A DNA stretch of 64,000 nt from Geodermatophilus sabuli (GCF_900215145.1 NZ_OBDO01000001.1:248001-312000); one strand, 5' to 3'; numbered from the stretch's first letter, positions 18,786 to 27,954 are shown. Notes: generated from the sequence alone by a model not told the origin. Numbers and translations are program-made.

Positions 18786-19277
18786 ATGCGCGTCTTCGTC
18801 GGCACCGACCACGCCGGGCTGGAGTTCAAGGAGCACCTCAAGGAGGCGCTCGCCGCGGCCGGGCACGAGCCGGTCGACTGCGGGGCGTACGAGTACGACG
18901 CCCAGGACGACTACCCGCCGTTCTGCTTCGAGGTCGGCGAGCGCACGGTCACCGAGCCGAGCAGCCTCGGCGTCGTCATCGGCGGCTCGGGCAACGGCGA
19001 GCAGATCGCGGCCAACAAGGTGCCGGGGGTGCGCGCCGCCCTGGTGTGGAACCGGTCGACGGCCGAGCTCGCCCGGCAGCACAACGACGCCAACGTGGTC
19101 TCCATCGGCGCCCGGCAGCACAGCGTCGAGGAGGCCACCGAGCTGGTGCTCCACTTCCTCGCCACGCCGTTCAGCGGCGACGAACGGCACTCCCGCCGGA
19201 TCGGGCTGGTCACCGACTACGAGCAGAACCGGCACCGCCCCGCCGGCGGCCTGCCCACGCGCCAGGAGCCCGTCTGA
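18786..19277 (+). CDS. rpiB: ribose-5-phosphate isomerase B
   Basis: A 163-residue enzyme interconverting ribose-5-phosphate and ribulose-5-phosphate in the pentose phosphate pathway. The N-terminus MRVFVGTDHAGLEFKEHL carries the substrate-binding Asp-His. GGSGNGEQIAANKVPGVRAAL has Glu where the E. coli type has its catalytic Cys, as in mycobacterial RpiB. The C-terminus HNDANVVSIGARQHS is conserved. The ATG lies in a short divergent gap with DUF429. It is the last gene of the left synteny block. Confidence 0.96.
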   Translation: MRVFVGTDHAGLEFKEHLKEALAAAGHEPVDCGAYEYDAQDDYPPFCFEVGERTVTEPSSLGVVIGGSGNGEQIAANKVPGVRAALVWNRSTAELARQHNDANVVSIGARQHSVEEATELVLHFLATPFSGDERHSRRIGLVTDYEQNRHRPAGGLPTRQEPV

Positions 19278-19295
19278 GGTCCCGTCCCGGGCCGT

Positions 19296-20537
19296 TCAGA
19301 ACTCGTCGGGGCACCAGGGGCTGACCGGCCAGCGGAACGACGTCGCCGCCTGGGTGACCGCGCCGGGGCTGACCTCGGTGACCCGGCCGGCCGCCTGGAG
19401 CGTGGCCAGCGAGGTGCCGCCGAGGTAGGCGGCGGCCAGCGCCTCCACGTCCACGACCAGGTCGGGGTCGCTGTCGGTCCGCGCGCAGAAGCCACCGGAC
19501 GGGCCGGCGGTCAGTGCCCAGCGCCCGTCGTTCCACGGGCAGGAGCGGTCGCGGACCTCGAGGACGAGGTTGATCGGGGCGGTGTAGCGGCGGGCGGCCA
19601 GCGCGCGGCCGACGTCGACCAGCCGCACCCACAGCGCGTCCAGCGGCCGGGCGTGCAGCGCGCGAGGGTCGGCCAGCAGGTGGCGCAGCGGGTCGTCGTC
19701 CGACGCCATGGGGACCTTGACCGTCCGGACCAGGTCGATGGCGAACAGGAACTGCCAGAGCGCGGCGTAGGCGGGCGTGCCGGTGGCGCGGACCTCCTCG
19801 ACGGTGAGGGTGCCGTCGGGTTCCCCGCCGTCGGTCCACGCGTCCTTGACCCGGTAGGCGGCGTAGCCGCTCACCGTGCCGTCGGGGTCGGTGTGCAGCA
19901 GGTACCGCCGCTCGGTCGCGCCGTGCCGCTGGGCGGGTTCGTCGCGCAGCGCGCGGTCCCACCAGACGTCGCCGCGGGCCAGGTTGCCCGGGACGAAGCG
20001 CCGCACCCGGTCGTACAGGGCGACGGCCGCGGCGCGGTACTCCTCGACCGGGACCAGGTCGACCCGGCCGGCGCCTGCGTCCACCCCCGGGCGCAGCCGC
20101 AGCCGCTGCGTCGCGCCGGACAGGTTGCCCCGCCAGGTGGCCGGTGCGTACCCGAACCGGCCGTAGATCGACGCCTCCGAGGCCCACAGCGCGGCCACCG
20201 CCTCGCGGCCCTGCTCGTGCAGCTCGGTCAGCTGGCGCCGCATGATCGCCCTCAGGACGCCCCGCCGGCGGTGGGTGGGGGAGACGGTCACCCAGGTGAC
20301 GCCGGCACACGGGACGACGGCGCCCGGCACGGTCAGCTCACGGCTGTAGATGCCCGCCGTCGCCACCACCCGCTCGCCGTCCCACAGCCCCAGGGACCGG
20401 TCGAGCTCGGCGTGTTCGGGGACGGACTCGACGAAGGGGCCCGAGGCGTCCTCACCGAAGACGTGCAGCATGGCGCGGCTGAAGGCCGGCCACTCCTCGG
20501 GCGTGGCGGGGCGGAGGCCGGCGGCGGGATCGGTCAC
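19296..20537 (-). CDS. Eis-like GNAT family N-acetyltransferase
   Basis: A 413-residue enzyme with the three-domain architecture of Eis-type multi-acetylating transferases: two GNAT domains and a C-terminal sterol-carrier-like domain. The acetyl-CoA loop is VTWVTVSPTHRRRGVLRAIM. The Tyr proposed as general acid in Eis corresponds to YGRFGYAPATW. The protein ends in Phe (CPDEF), like Eis, in which the terminal carboxylate takes part in catalysis. Substrates in this organism are unknown; mycobacterial Eis acetylates aminoglycosides and host proteins. It converges on rpiB with 18 bp between the stops. Confidence 0.88.
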   Translation of the reverse strand: MTDPAAGLRPATPEEWPAFSRAMLHVFGEDASGPFVESVPEHAELDRSLGLWDGERVVATAGIYSRELTVPGAVVPCAGVTWVTVSPTHRRRGVLRAIMRRQLTELHEQGREAVAALWASEASIYGRFGYAPATWRGNLSGATQRLRLRPGVDAGAGRVDLVPVEEYRAAAVALYDRVRRFVPGNLARGDVWWDRALRDEPAQRHGATERRYLLHTDPDGTVSGYAAYRVKDAWTDGGEPDGTLTVEEVRATGTPAYAALWQFLFAIDLVRTVKVPMASDDDPLRHLLADPRALHARPLDALWVRLVDVGRALAARRYTAPINLVLEVRDRSCPWNDGRWALTAGPSGGFCARTDSDPDLVVDVEALAAAYLGGTSLATLQAAGRVTEVSPGAVTQAATSFRWPVSPWCPDEF

Positions 20538-20614
20538 CCGAGCTGTCTACCCGGGCCCGCTGACAGCGCGCGAACCAGTTCACCCCCGTCGGACCCCGGT
20601 GCCAGCATCCGGCC

Positions 20615-20980
20615 ATGGCCGCCACGCCGGACGACGTCCGCACCCTCGCCCTCGCGTTCCCCGAGACCACCGAGCGCCCGGCCTGGGACATGGCCTGCCT
20701 GCGGGTGCGGGACAAGGTCTTCGCCTCGATGCCACCCGACGAGAGCTGGGTGGCGATCCGGCTCGCCGAGGGGGAGAACCGGGCGCTGGCGGGTGAGCGG
20801 CCCGGCGTCTTCTCGGTGCCGCACCACTACCGCAACTCCTCGATGGTCGTCGTCGACCTGGCCGCGGTGGACCGGGCCGAGCTGGCCGAGCTGCTCACCG
20901 AGGCGTGGCGGCTGCGGGCCCCGGCCCGGCTGCGCGCCGCCTTCGACACGGCCGGGTCGCCGCCTTCGGGTGGGTCGTGA
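20615..20980 (+). CDS. MmcQ/YjbR family protein
   Basis: A 121-residue protein of the MmcQ/YjbR fold, a double-wing DNA-binding-like domain of unclear function. Family features are LALAFPETTERPAWDMACLRVRDKVFASMPPDESWVAIRL and VPHHYRNSSMVVVDLAAVDRAELAELLTEAWRL. It is encoded alone and followed by a palindromic element shared with the convergent response regulator. An ATG start was chosen. Confidence 0.85.
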   Translation: MAATPDDVRTLALAFPETTERPAWDMACLRVRDKVFASMPPDESWVAIRLAEGENRALAGERPGVFSVPHHYRNSSMVVVDLAAVDRAELAELLTEAWRLRAPARLRAAFDTAGSPPSGGS

Positions 20981-20981
20981 G

Positions 20982-21038
20982 TGGCCCCCTGCAGGGGCCC
21001 GCCGCGAGCCTGCGAGCGGTGGGGGGCAGGGGGTCCTT
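20982..21038 (-). repeat. stop-proximal palindromic element, CTGC subtype (minus orientation)
   Basis: On the minus strand the response-regulator stop TGA is followed by AAGGACCCCCTGC, and the far arm is GCAGGGGGCC next to the MmcQ stop. It has the same architecture as the 5.1-kb array units, in the opposite orientation. Confidence 0.8.
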
Positions 21039-21040
21039 CG

Positions 21041-21685
21041 TCAGCTGCGCAGGTAGGCCAGGGTCGCCATCACCCGGCGGTGCTGGTCCTCGTCCTGGGT
21101 GAGGCCGAGCTTGGCGAAGATGCGCTGGGTGTGCTTCTCCACGGCGCCCTCCGTCACCACCAGCCGCCGGGCGATCGCGCTGTTGGAGTGCCCCTCGGCG
21201 ATCAGGCCGAGCACCTCGCGCTCGCGCGGGGTGAGCCGGCGGACCGGGTCGTCGGCCCGGCGGCGGGCGAACAGCTGCGCGACCACCTGGGGGTCGAGCA
21301 CCGTGCCGCCGGCGACGACGTCGGTCAACGCGGCGAGGAAGGAGTCGAGGTCGGTGACGCGGTCCTTGAGCAGGTAACCCACGCCGCCGCGGCCGTCGGC
21401 GAGCAGCTCGTCGGCGTAGGCCACCTCGACGTACTGGGAGAGCACGAGCACCGCCGTCCCGGGCACGGCGGCCCGGGCCTCGACGGCGGCCCGCAGCCCC
21501 TCGTCGGTGTGCGTGGGCGGCATCCGGACGTCGACCACGGCGACGTCCGGGCGGTGGTCGGCCACCGCCCGGACGAGCGAGGGACCGTCGCCGACGGCGG
21601 CGACCACCTCGGTCCCGGCCTCCTCGAGCAGGCGCACCAGCCCCTCGCGGAGGAGCACGGAGTCGTCGGCGATCACGACCCGCAC
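21041..21685 (-). CDS. NarL/FixJ-type response regulator
   Basis: A 214-residue two-component regulator. The receiver domain has the acidic DD near the N-terminus (VVIADDSVLLREGL), the phospho-Asp in VAVVDVRMPP, and Lys in VGYLLKDRV. The LuxR-type HTH is RRLTPREREVLGLIAEGHSNSAIARRLVVTEGAVEKHTQRIFAKLGL. Its gene overlaps the 3' end of the histidine kinase gene by 13 bp, so the two form a cognate pair. Target genes are unknown; the neighbouring lipoprotein gene is a candidate. Confidence 0.94.
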   Translation of the reverse strand: MRVVIADDSVLLREGLVRLLEEAGTEVVAAVGDGPSLVRAVADHRPDVAVVDVRMPPTHTDEGLRAAVEARAAVPGTAVLVLSQYVEVAYADELLADGRGGVGYLLKDRVTDLDSFLAALTDVVAGGTVLDPQVVAQLFARRRADDPVRRLTPREREVLGLIAEGHSNSAIARRLVVTEGAVEKHTQRIFAKLGLTQDEDQHRRVMATLAYLRS

Positions 21686-22986
21686 GGCAGCTCCGCGACC
21701 AGCCGGGTCGGTCCGCCGCGCGGGCTGTCGACGGTCAGGACGCCGTCCACCGCGCGCAGCCGGTCGGCCAGCCCGGCGAGGCCGTGCCCAGGGGCCAGGA
21801 CCGCGCCGCCGCGGCCGTCGTCCTCCACGGTGACCCGGAGCGCCGGGCCGGCGGCCACGACGACGACCCGGCAGGTGCTCGCCCCGCTGTGCTTGGCCGC
21901 GTTGGCCAGCGCCTCGCTGACGACGAAGTAGGCGGTGTTCTCCACGGCCGGGGCCAGCCGCTCCTCCGGCAGGTCGACGGACAGCTCGACCGGCACGGGG
22001 GAACGGGCTGCGACGGCGGCCAGCGCGGCGGCCAGGCCGCGGTCGGCGAGCACCGGCGGCGCGATGCCGCGGGACAGCGCCCGCAGCTCCTCCAGCGCCT
22101 CCTTCGCCAGGACGGCGGCCTCGCCCAGCGTCTCGCGGGCCGCGTCCGGGTCACGGTCGAGCTGTCGCTGGGCGCGGGAGAGGTCCATGCCCAGGCGCAC
22201 CAGGTGCTGCTGCGGCCCGTCGTGGATGTCGCGTTCCAGCCGGCGCAGGGCCACCGCCTCGGCGGCGACCGCGGCGTCGCGGCCCTCGGCCAGCCGGCCG
22301 AGCTCGGCCTGCGTGGCCGCGCGGGAGGTCAGCAGCGCCCGGCCCAGCTGGGCCTGCAGCAGCGCCGCGCCGCGGACGACGAACGGCAGGACGACGGCGA
22401 AGAGCAGGCCGATCGCCGTGTAGAAGAGGATCCGCCGGCCGGACGTGCTCTGGAAGCCGAGCAGCTCCAGGAGGTCGGTGTTGTCGGGGTCGGCGGAGGC
22501 GTCCGGCAGCGACCAGTCCCACAGGCCGTAGGTGATCCCGCCGAGCGCGACGGCCCAGAACGTCACCGTGACGACGAAGGACAGGATCGCGAACGGGAAG
22601 CGGAGCACCGCGTGCAGCGCGTCGAGCCAGCACTGGGGATCGCGCAGCGGCGTGGTCAGCCGCCGGACGGCCCGGCCCTCGGCGGGCGTGTACGCCGGGC
22701 GCGGGACCGGCCGGTCGAGCACCCCCGGCAGCCACGACCGCTCGACGGCGGCCAGGCCGCGGGCGGCCACCAGGGTGGCGGCCAGGACGGCGACGCCGAC
22801 CCAGATGACCAGCAGCCCGGTGCCGACGGCCAGGCCGGTGACCACGAGCACGAACGCGGCGATCGCGACGGGGAAGGAGACCAGGGAGTAGGCGGTGTCC
22901 ACGCCCAGCTGCCGCAGCACGCCGCGGGCGCGGGTCGCCGGTGGCGGTGGCGAGGACACGGCGGGGAGGACGGCGGTGTCGGTCAT
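21673..22986 (-). CDS. HisKA_3-type sensor histidine kinase with membrane sensor domain
   Basis: A 437-residue kinase. The N-terminal half has four or so hydrophobic segments (for example VSFPVAIAAFVLVVTGLAVGTGLLVIWVGVAVLAATL), a putative-sensor domain seen in actinobacterial kinases. The dimerization motif is LERDIHDGPQQHLVRLGMDLSRAQ with the phospho-His, and the ATPase part has VSEALANAAKHSGAS and GHGLAGLADRLRAVDG. ATG at 22986 is the start. It is transcribed with the response regulator and divergently from the lipoprotein gene. The signal sensed is unknown. Confidence 0.92.
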   Translation of the reverse strand: MTDTAVLPAVSSPPPPATRARGVLRQLGVDTAYSLVSFPVAIAAFVLVVTGLAVGTGLLVIWVGVAVLAATLVAARGLAAVERSWLPGVLDRPVPRPAYTPAEGRAVRRLTTPLRDPQCWLDALHAVLRFPFAILSFVVTVTFWAVALGGITYGLWDWSLPDASADPDNTDLLELLGFQSTSGRRILFYTAIGLLFAVVLPFVVRGAALLQAQLGRALLTSRAATQAELGRLAEGRDAAVAAEAVALRRLERDIHDGPQQHLVRLGMDLSRAQRQLDRDPDAARETLGEAAVLAKEALEELRALSRGIAPPVLADRGLAAALAAVAARSPVPVELSVDLPEERLAPAVENTAYFVVSEALANAAKHSGASTCRVVVVAAGPALRVTVEDDGRGGAVLAPGHGLAGLADRLRAVDGVLTVDSPRGGPTRLVAELPCGS

Positions 22987-23133
22987 GCCGTCGAGCCTGG
23001 CCGGGGACGGGGGCCGGTCCCATCCCGCCAGCCGGTCGATCGGGTGTCGGGCTGACCCGACAGCGCTGGGGTGTCCATGTCGGGGTCGATGCTCCGTGCG
23101 TGGCGGTCCGGCTGTCCAGCACCCGGCGCTCGT

Positions 23134-23139
23134 TAGGGT
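23134..23139 (+). promoter_or_regulatory. -10-like element TAGGGT upstream of the lipoprotein gene
   Basis: TTAGGGT at 23133-23139, about 70 bases before the GTG at 23209 in the divergent gap with the histidine kinase gene. No convincing -35 was seen, so confidence is modest. Confidence 0.4.
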
Positions 23140-23208
23140 CGGGGGGAGCCGGGCGCGCCGAGGACGTCGCGCCCCCGCGTGAGCGGCTGCCCGGCGGGGG
23201 AGGGAGCC

Positions 23209-24840
23209 GTGCGCGCTCCAGCGGTGCCGATCGCCCTGACCGTCGTCCTGCTCGCGGCGGGCTGCGGCTCCACCTCGGGGGACGGGGAGGCCGAGGCGTC
23301 CGTCGGGGCGGTCACCTCGGCGCCCGACGCCCGGCTCACCCTCGTCGCCGACGAGGACGCGGCCGCGTCGGCGGCCTCCACCAGCCGGGCCCTGTTCGAC
23401 AGCGCGGAGGTCGCCGTCGTGGCCCGCGACGGGGACGACGCCGGCACGTTGCTGGCCGCCTCGGCCGCGGTCGGGCTGGGCGTCCCCCTGCTGGTCGAGC
23501 CCGCCGACGGAGGGCCCGCCGACGTCCTCACCGCCGAGCTGGACCGGTTGGGGACGACCACCGTCCTCGCGGTCGGGGACGCCGAGGCCGCCGGAGGGGA
23601 CCACGAGGTCCTCGCCGTCCCTGCCGCGGCGGAGTCGGTCGCCGCGGCCACCGGGCTGGACCTCGCGGAGACCAGCGAGGTGGACGACGCCGCCGCGGCC
23701 GCCGCGGTGGCCGGGCTCGACGGCGAGGAGCCGGTCGCGCTGCTCGCCGGCGACGAGGAGGCCCCGGCCGACGACGTCGACCGGCTGCCCGGGGTGGAGC
23801 GGGCCGCGCCCCTCGACGGCACGCTGGTGCTGGCCACCGGCAGCACCACCACGCTGGCCGGCATCGCCACCGCCCGGGCCGCGGGGGCCCGGGTGCACGT
23901 CGGGGGGACGGACCCGCGTGCCGACGCCGACCTGGTCGGGCTGCTCGGCGAGGACCAGCCCCAGGCGGTGCTCGCCCTCGGGCCGGAGTACGCCGCCGAG
24001 GAGGGGCTGGACTGGAAGCTCGAGACCGCCGCCACCGGCCGGCAGCTGCCCGGAGGGGGTCAGCTGCTGTTCCCGGGGCACTTCCTCGTCGCGCTCTACG
24101 GGCACCCGGGCAGCGGTGCGCTGGGGGTGCTGGGGGAGCAGGACGCCGCGGCCTCGGTCGAGCGCGCCCGCGCCCACGCGGCGCCGTACGAGGAGTTGGT
24201 GCCCGACGCCACCGTCGTCCCGGCCTTCGAGATCATCGCGACGGTCGCGTCGGAGTTCGCCGGCCCGGACGGCAACTACTCCGTCGAGGTGCCGGCCGAG
24301 GAGCTGCGCCCCTGGGTGGAGGCGGCGGGGGAGGCCGGCCTCTACGTCGTCCTGGACCTCCAGCCGGGCCGCACCGACTTCGTCACCCAGGCCGAGCAGT
24401 ACCGATCCCTGCTGGAGCTGCCGCACGTGGGCCTGGCACTCGACCCCGAGTGGCGGCTGGGCCCGGGGCAGGTGCACCTCACCCAGATCGGGTCGGTGTC
24501 CGTCGACGAGGTCAACCGGGTGGTCACCTGGCTGGCCGACCTCACCCGCGCCGGCGACCTCCCGCAGAAGCTGCTGGTGCTGCACCAGTTCCGGGTGGGG
24601 ATGATCCCCGAGCGGGAACGGCTGGACACCTCCCGTGACGAGCTGGCCGTCATGGTGCACGCCGACGGCCAGGGCGGGCAGGGGGACAAGCAGGCGACGT
24701 GGCAGGCGCTGCGGCAGACCGACCCGGACGCCGTGCACTGGGGGTGGAAGAACTTCTACGACGAGGACGCCCCGATGCTGAGCCCCGAGGAGACGATCGC
24801 CCAGGTCAGCCCCCGACCCCACCTGATCAGCTACCAGTAG
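23209..24840 (+). CDS. large lipoprotein: cell-wall-binding-repeat-like N-half, TIM-barrel-like C-half
   Basis: A 543-residue secreted lipoprotein with a signal peptide ending in a lipobox (LLAAGC, then an acidic Gly/Ser linker). The N-terminal half consists of alternating short hydrophobic strands and Ala-rich helices ([29 protein letters not shown], then [14 protein letters not shown]), resembling cell wall binding repeat 2 domains. The C-terminal half reads like a TIM-barrel ([40 protein letters not shown], then [20 protein letters not shown] and [12 protein letters not shown]). It is conserved in style with actinobacterial lipoproteins of unknown function. GGGAGG precedes the GTG. It is divergent from a two-component system. 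Confidence 0.8.
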   Translation: MRAPAVPIALTVVLLAAGCGSTSGDGEAEASVGAVTSAPDARLTLVADEDAAASAASTSRALFDSAEVAVVARDGDDAGTLLAASAAVGLGVPLLVEPADGGPADVLTAELDRLGTTTVLAVGDAEAAGGDHEVLAVPAAAESVAAATGLDLAETSEVDDAAAAAAVAGLDGEEPVALLAGDEEAPADDVDRLPGVERAAPLDGTLVLATGSTTTLAGIATARAAGARVHVGGTDPRADADLVGLLGEDQPQAVLALGPEYAAEEGLDWKLETAATGRQLPGGGQLLFPGHFLVALYGHPGSGALGVLGEQDAAASVERARAHAAPYEELVPDATVVPAFEIIATVASEFAGPDGNYSVEVPAEELRPWVEAAGEAGLYVVLDLQPGRTDFVTQAEQYRSLLELPHVGLALDPEWRLGPGQVHLTQIGSVSVDEVNRVVTWLADLTRAGDLPQKLLVLHQFRVGMIPERERLDTSRDELAVMVHADGQGGQGDKQATWQALRQTDPDAVHWGWKNFYDEDAPMLSPEETIAQVSPRPHLISYQ

Positions 24841-24908
24841 GCGCCGACCCCTCCCGTTCCGTCGGTGCCCTGTGGTCTGCTGGCGCGGCCGTCGCAGAGG
24901 AGGCCCAC

Positions 24909-25880
24909 GTGACCGTCGTCGACACCGAGCTCGACCCCCGGCTACTCGAGCACCGCCGGGAGCTGACCGGCTACTGCTACCGCATGCTCGGTTCGGCGTT
25001 CGACGCCGACGACGCGGTGCAGGAGACGATGGTCCGCGCCTGGCGGGGCCTCGCGGACTTCGAGGGCCGCTCCGCGCTGCGCTCGTGGCTGTACCGGATC
25101 GCCACCAACGTCTGCCTCGACCAGCTCTCCGGCCGGCAGCGGCGGGCGCTGCCGATGGACCTCTCCGGCTCGCCGTCGCAGCCGGTGGAGGCGTCGCTGG
25201 CCGCCCGCCGTCCCTCGACGGCGTGGGTGGAGCCGGTGCTCGACCGCCAGGTCGTCTCCGACGATGCCGACCCCGCGGAGCAGGCGGTGCAGCGGGAGTC
25301 GATCCGGCTGGCCTTCGTCGCCGCCCTGCAGCACCTGCCGCCGCGGCAGCGCGCGGTCCTGCTGCTGCGGGAGGTGCTGCGCTGGAAGGCCGACGAGGTC
25401 GCCCAGCTGCTCGACACGACCGTGGCCTCGGTGAACAGCGCGCTGCAGCGGGCCCGGGCCACGATGGCGGCCGTCGGTGGCGAGGTCGACTCCCAGCCGC
25501 TGGAGGACGTCGAGCGCGACCTGCTCGACCGCTACGTGGACGCCTTCGAGCGCTACGACATCGACGCGTTCGTCGCGCTGCTGCACGAGGACGCCACCCA
25601 GCACATGCCGCCGTTCGAGATGTGGCTGCGCGGCCGGGACGACATCGGCACCTGGATGCTCGGGCCGGGAGCGGGCTGCCGCGACTCCCGCATCCTGGCC
25701 ACCTCCGCCAACGGTGCGCCCGCCTTCGCTCAGTACCGCCCCCGGGAAGGGGGTGGTCACGAGCCCTGGGCGCTGCACGTGCTCGAGGTGCGCGCGGGCC
25801 GGATCGCGCACATCTCGAGCTTCCTCGACCTCGACAACGACCTCTTCCGGCGGCTGGGCCTCCCCGTCGAGCCGGCCTGA
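24909..25880 (+). CDS. ECF-type sigma factor with C-terminal SnoaL-like domain (SigG / TIGR02960 type)
   Basis: A 323-residue sigma factor. Region 2 covers [53 protein letters not shown]. Region 4 is [54 protein letters not shown] SnoaL-like extension of about 110 residues follows ([40 protein letters not shown]). In this sigma group the extension replaces a separate anti-sigma factor, and none is encoded here. GTG at 24909 is the start. Its regulon is unknown. Confidence 0.92.
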   Translation: MTVVDTELDPRLLEHRRELTGYCYRMLGSAFDADDAVQETMVRAWRGLADFEGRSALRSWLYRIATNVCLDQLSGRQRRALPMDLSGSPSQPVEASLAARRPSTAWVEPVLDRQVVSDDADPAEQAVQRESIRLAFVAALQHLPPRQRAVLLLREVLRWKADEVAQLLDTTVASVNSALQRARATMAAVGGEVDSQPLEDVERDLLDRYVDAFERYDIDAFVALLHEDATQHMPPFEMWLRGRDDIGTWMLGPGAGCRDSRILATSANGAPAFAQYRPREGGGHEPWALHVLEVRAGRIAHISSFLDLDNDLFRRLGLPVEPA

Positions 25881-25906
25881 TCCCGACCCCGAGGAACGGA
25901 GGCGCC

Positions 25907-26134
25907 GTGCCCCAGACGGAGTTCACCGAGGGCGTGCACGAGGAGCGGCACCGGAACGGCTCACTGCGCGCCCGCGGCCCCGTCGTCGACGGCAAGCCGC
26001 ACGGCTACTGGGAGTGGTTCCGGCTCGACGGCACGATGCTGCGCTCGGGGTCCTTCGCCGCGGGCGAGCCCGTGGGGGAGTGGACGACGTACGACGCCAG
26101 CGGCGCCCCGTACAAGGTGACCGACCGGGGCTGA
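25907..26134 (+). CDS. small MORN-variant repeat protein (YwqK antitoxin-like)
   Basis: A 75-residue protein with repeats of the type HRNGSLRARGPVVDGKPHGYWEWFRLDGTMLRSGSFAAGEPVGEWTTYDASG, the MORN-like variant annotated as YwqK-family antitoxin. No toxin gene is adjacent, so an antitoxin role is doubtful. A GGAACGGAGG site precedes the GTG, 26 bp after the sigma factor stop, so it is probably cotranscribed with that gene. Confidence 0.78.
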   Translation: MPQTEFTEGVHEERHRNGSLRARGPVVDGKPHGYWEWFRLDGTMLRSGSFAAGEPVGEWTTYDASGAPYKVTDRG

Positions 26135-26420
26135 TCGTCGGCGGGGAGCGGGCGGCAGCGCGGCCGCCGGGCAGGCGGTGGACTCGGCCCGCCTCGCTGA
26201 CGCTCGGGTACACCTGCTCACGGGTCTGTGCTGCCCGGCGACCGGGATGTCTCCAGTGGACGGAGCGGCGGCTGGTCGCGATCCTGCGTGGGTCGTATCA
26301 GGGTGCGCAGCAGGCGTCGGCGCCGTCACGTCCGAGAACGGACGGCGGGGGTCAGTCGTGGCCGTCGTGACCGGCGCCGGGGTGCCCGAATCCCTCACCC
26401 GTTCTTCCTGGAAGAGGCAC
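26135..26420 (+). other. intergenic stretch without a recognised gene
   Basis: About 290 bases, visibly lower in GC than its flanks. An open frame continues upstream of the next gene (from 26178), but its residues show no family pattern and the ribosome site favours the start at 26421. Nothing else was recognised. Confidence 0.5.
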
Positions 26421-26699
26421 ATGATGAGAACGACCATCCTCTGGTCCCTGGCCGTCGGTGCTCTCGTGGCACTCATCCTGGTTGTCGTGGCCGTCAGCAT
26501 GTCGGTGTCAGGCTTCCGTCTCGATGTCGAGCGCTGGGTACTCATCGGTGGCTTCCTGGTCGTCATCGCCATGGCGGCTACGGCGGTGGTTGCCGCGCTC
26601 AACGCGCTCAAGGACGTCCGCGAGCAGCCGACCGGAGACCAGGCTGCGAACGGGACCGGAAGCGGCAGCGGGCGCAACAGGTCCGCCGGGGCGTCCTAG
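26421..26699 (+). CDS. small two-helix membrane protein, function unknown
   Basis: A 92-residue protein with two membrane segments (ILWSLAVGALVALILVVVAVSM and WVLIGGFLVVIAMAATAVVAALNALK) and a polar Gly/Ser/Asn tail. A GGAAGAGG site lies just before ATGATG at 26421. GC is lower than in neighbouring core genes, which suggests acquisition. No family was recognised. Confidence 0.6.
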   Translation: MMRTTILWSLAVGALVALILVVVAVSMSVSGFRLDVERWVLIGGFLVVIAMAATAVVAALNALKDVREQPTGDQAANGTGSGSGRNRSAGAS

Positions 26700-26813
26700 C
26701 GGTACCTGCGACCCTTCGGGTGGTCGACGGCGTCCGTGCGGCGCGGGAGCTGTGTGGTCGCCACAGTGCGCTCGAGGAAGCCCCTCGGCGGGTACGTTCC
26801 TTCCCTCGCGTGG

Positions 26814-27431
26814 TCAGGCGGGCGGGCGGAGCATGAACCAGTTCGGCACCCCGAGGACGTTCGCGCACGCCACGACCTCGAAACCGAATCGTCGGTAGAG
26901 CCGGACGTTGTCGGCCTTGTCGGTCTCGAGACAGCCGGTCTCCTCCCGGACGTCGAACCTGTCGACACAATCGGCCAGCAGTCGACTGCCGACGCCTCTG
27001 CCCCGCACGAGCGGGTCGACGGCGACCGGCCCGAGATGGACATGGGGGATGTCCGGGTCGCGGCGGCTCCACGCGGCCAGCCACCGCAGGAGCCGAGGAG
27101 CCCGGGTGCCTGCTCGAGCGAGCGTCGGAGGAAACCGCAGCCATTGGCTGCGGTCCGGCTGGCAGTGATCCGAAGACGTGTAGGCGGCGATCCCCACCAG
27201 GTGGTCCTCGTGCCAGGCGCCGAGCACGTGGCGGGCCGGCGAGTCCAGCAGCAGGCCGAAGGCCCGGTGCATGACCTCGACACGTCGCCGCAGGTCCGGG
27301 CCGAGGGCGGCGACGTGCATGGGGTTGTCCTGCATCGCCCTCGCGGCCAGCAGCGCGCCCGGCGCGCGCTGTGTCACCGGCAGCGGAGCGATCACCACCT
27401 GTTGTCCGAGTGCCGTGGTCGTGTGCCGCAT
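26814..27431 (-). CDS. GNAT family N-acetyltransferase
   Basis: A 205-residue acetyltransferase. The acetyl-CoA-binding region is HLGPVAVDPLVRGRGVGSRLLADCVDRF (motif A, RGRGVGSRL), followed by LETDKADNVRLYRRFGFEVV (motif B). The N-terminal half has HVLGAWHEDHLVGIAAYTSS. The substrate is unknown. ATG at 27431 begins MRHTTTALGQQVVI. GC is slightly lower than the genome norm. It is separated from the next minus-strand gene by 100 bp. Confidence 0.85.
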   Translation of the reverse strand: MRHTTTALGQQVVIAPLPVTQRAPGALLAARAMQDNPMHVAALGPDLRRRVEVMHRAFGLLLDSPARHVLGAWHEDHLVGIAAYTSSDHCQPDRSQWLRFPPTLARAGTRAPRLLRWLAAWSRRDPDIPHVHLGPVAVDPLVRGRGVGSRLLADCVDRFDVREETGCLETDKADNVRLYRRFGFEVVACANVLGVPNWFMLRPPA

Positions 27432-27531
27432 CTTCGTCCCGTCCTCTCTTCCCCTCGCGGTACCGGTCGCTCGGCAGCTCCGGTGTGACGGCCTACGGCG
27501 GCGGTGAGAGCGACAGCGGCGCGGACCCGGT

Positions 27532-27954
27532 TCACCGTCGCGGCTGCCTTCGCTGGACGGCGTCGGCCAGCAGCCCGGCCAGGGCGCCCAGTCCGGCGGA
27601 CCGGCCGACTTCGAAGGCCGCGACGGCTGCGACCGGGGCGCCCTCGGCGTCGGTTCCCGTGCCGAGGGCCAGCGAGAGGACGACGAGGACGACGCCGAAC
27701 GTGACGCCGGCGAGGGTCGAGGTGAGCACCGGTCGCGGCACTCGCCCGAGAGCGATACCGCCGATCCACACGACGGCCACCAGCCCGAGGAGCAGCAGCG
27801 CGGTGGGGGCTTCCCCGAGGGCGTCGGCGACGCCGGTGAGCTCGGCCAGCGGGAAGAGCAGCGCCAGGGCGCCGAGCCCCAGCACCACCGGCCAGCTGAC
27901 CGGCTCCCCGGCTCCGGTGCCGGAGGGCCCGGCAGGGGCGGAGCGGTCGGGCAT
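27532..27954 (-). CDS. small integral membrane protein, function unknown
   Basis: A 140-residue protein with about four membrane segments (VVLGLGALALLFPLAELTG, ALLLLGLVAVVWIGGIALG, LAGVTFGVVLVVLSLALGTG, LGALAGLLADAV). No family was recognised. The ATG is 8 bases downstream of a minus-strand TAGCGT (27962-27967), so its transcript is probably leaderless. It is divergent from the histidine kinase at 28110 and may be regulated with it. Confidence 0.7.
   Translation of the reverse strand: MPDRSAPAGPSGTGAGEPVSWPVVLGLGALALLFPLAELTGVADALGEAPTALLLLGLVAVVWIGGIALGRVPRPVLTSTLAGVTFGVVLVVLSLALGTGTDAEGAPVAAVAAFEVGRSAGLGALAGLLADAVQRRQPRR

Noticed and set aside
22941-24638. Long plus-strand open frame overlapping the large lipoprotein gene
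   Set aside because: Arg/Gly/Ala-rich shadow in another frame; the lipoprotein frame has a signal peptide, a ribosome site and sensible composition.
25907-26134. Complete toxin-antitoxin module around the YwqK-like protein
   Set aside because: No toxin-like open frame lies within 1 kb on either strand.
26135-26420. Extended N-terminus of the small membrane protein from 26178
   Set aside because: The extra residues have no family pattern, and a good ribosome site stands directly before 26421.
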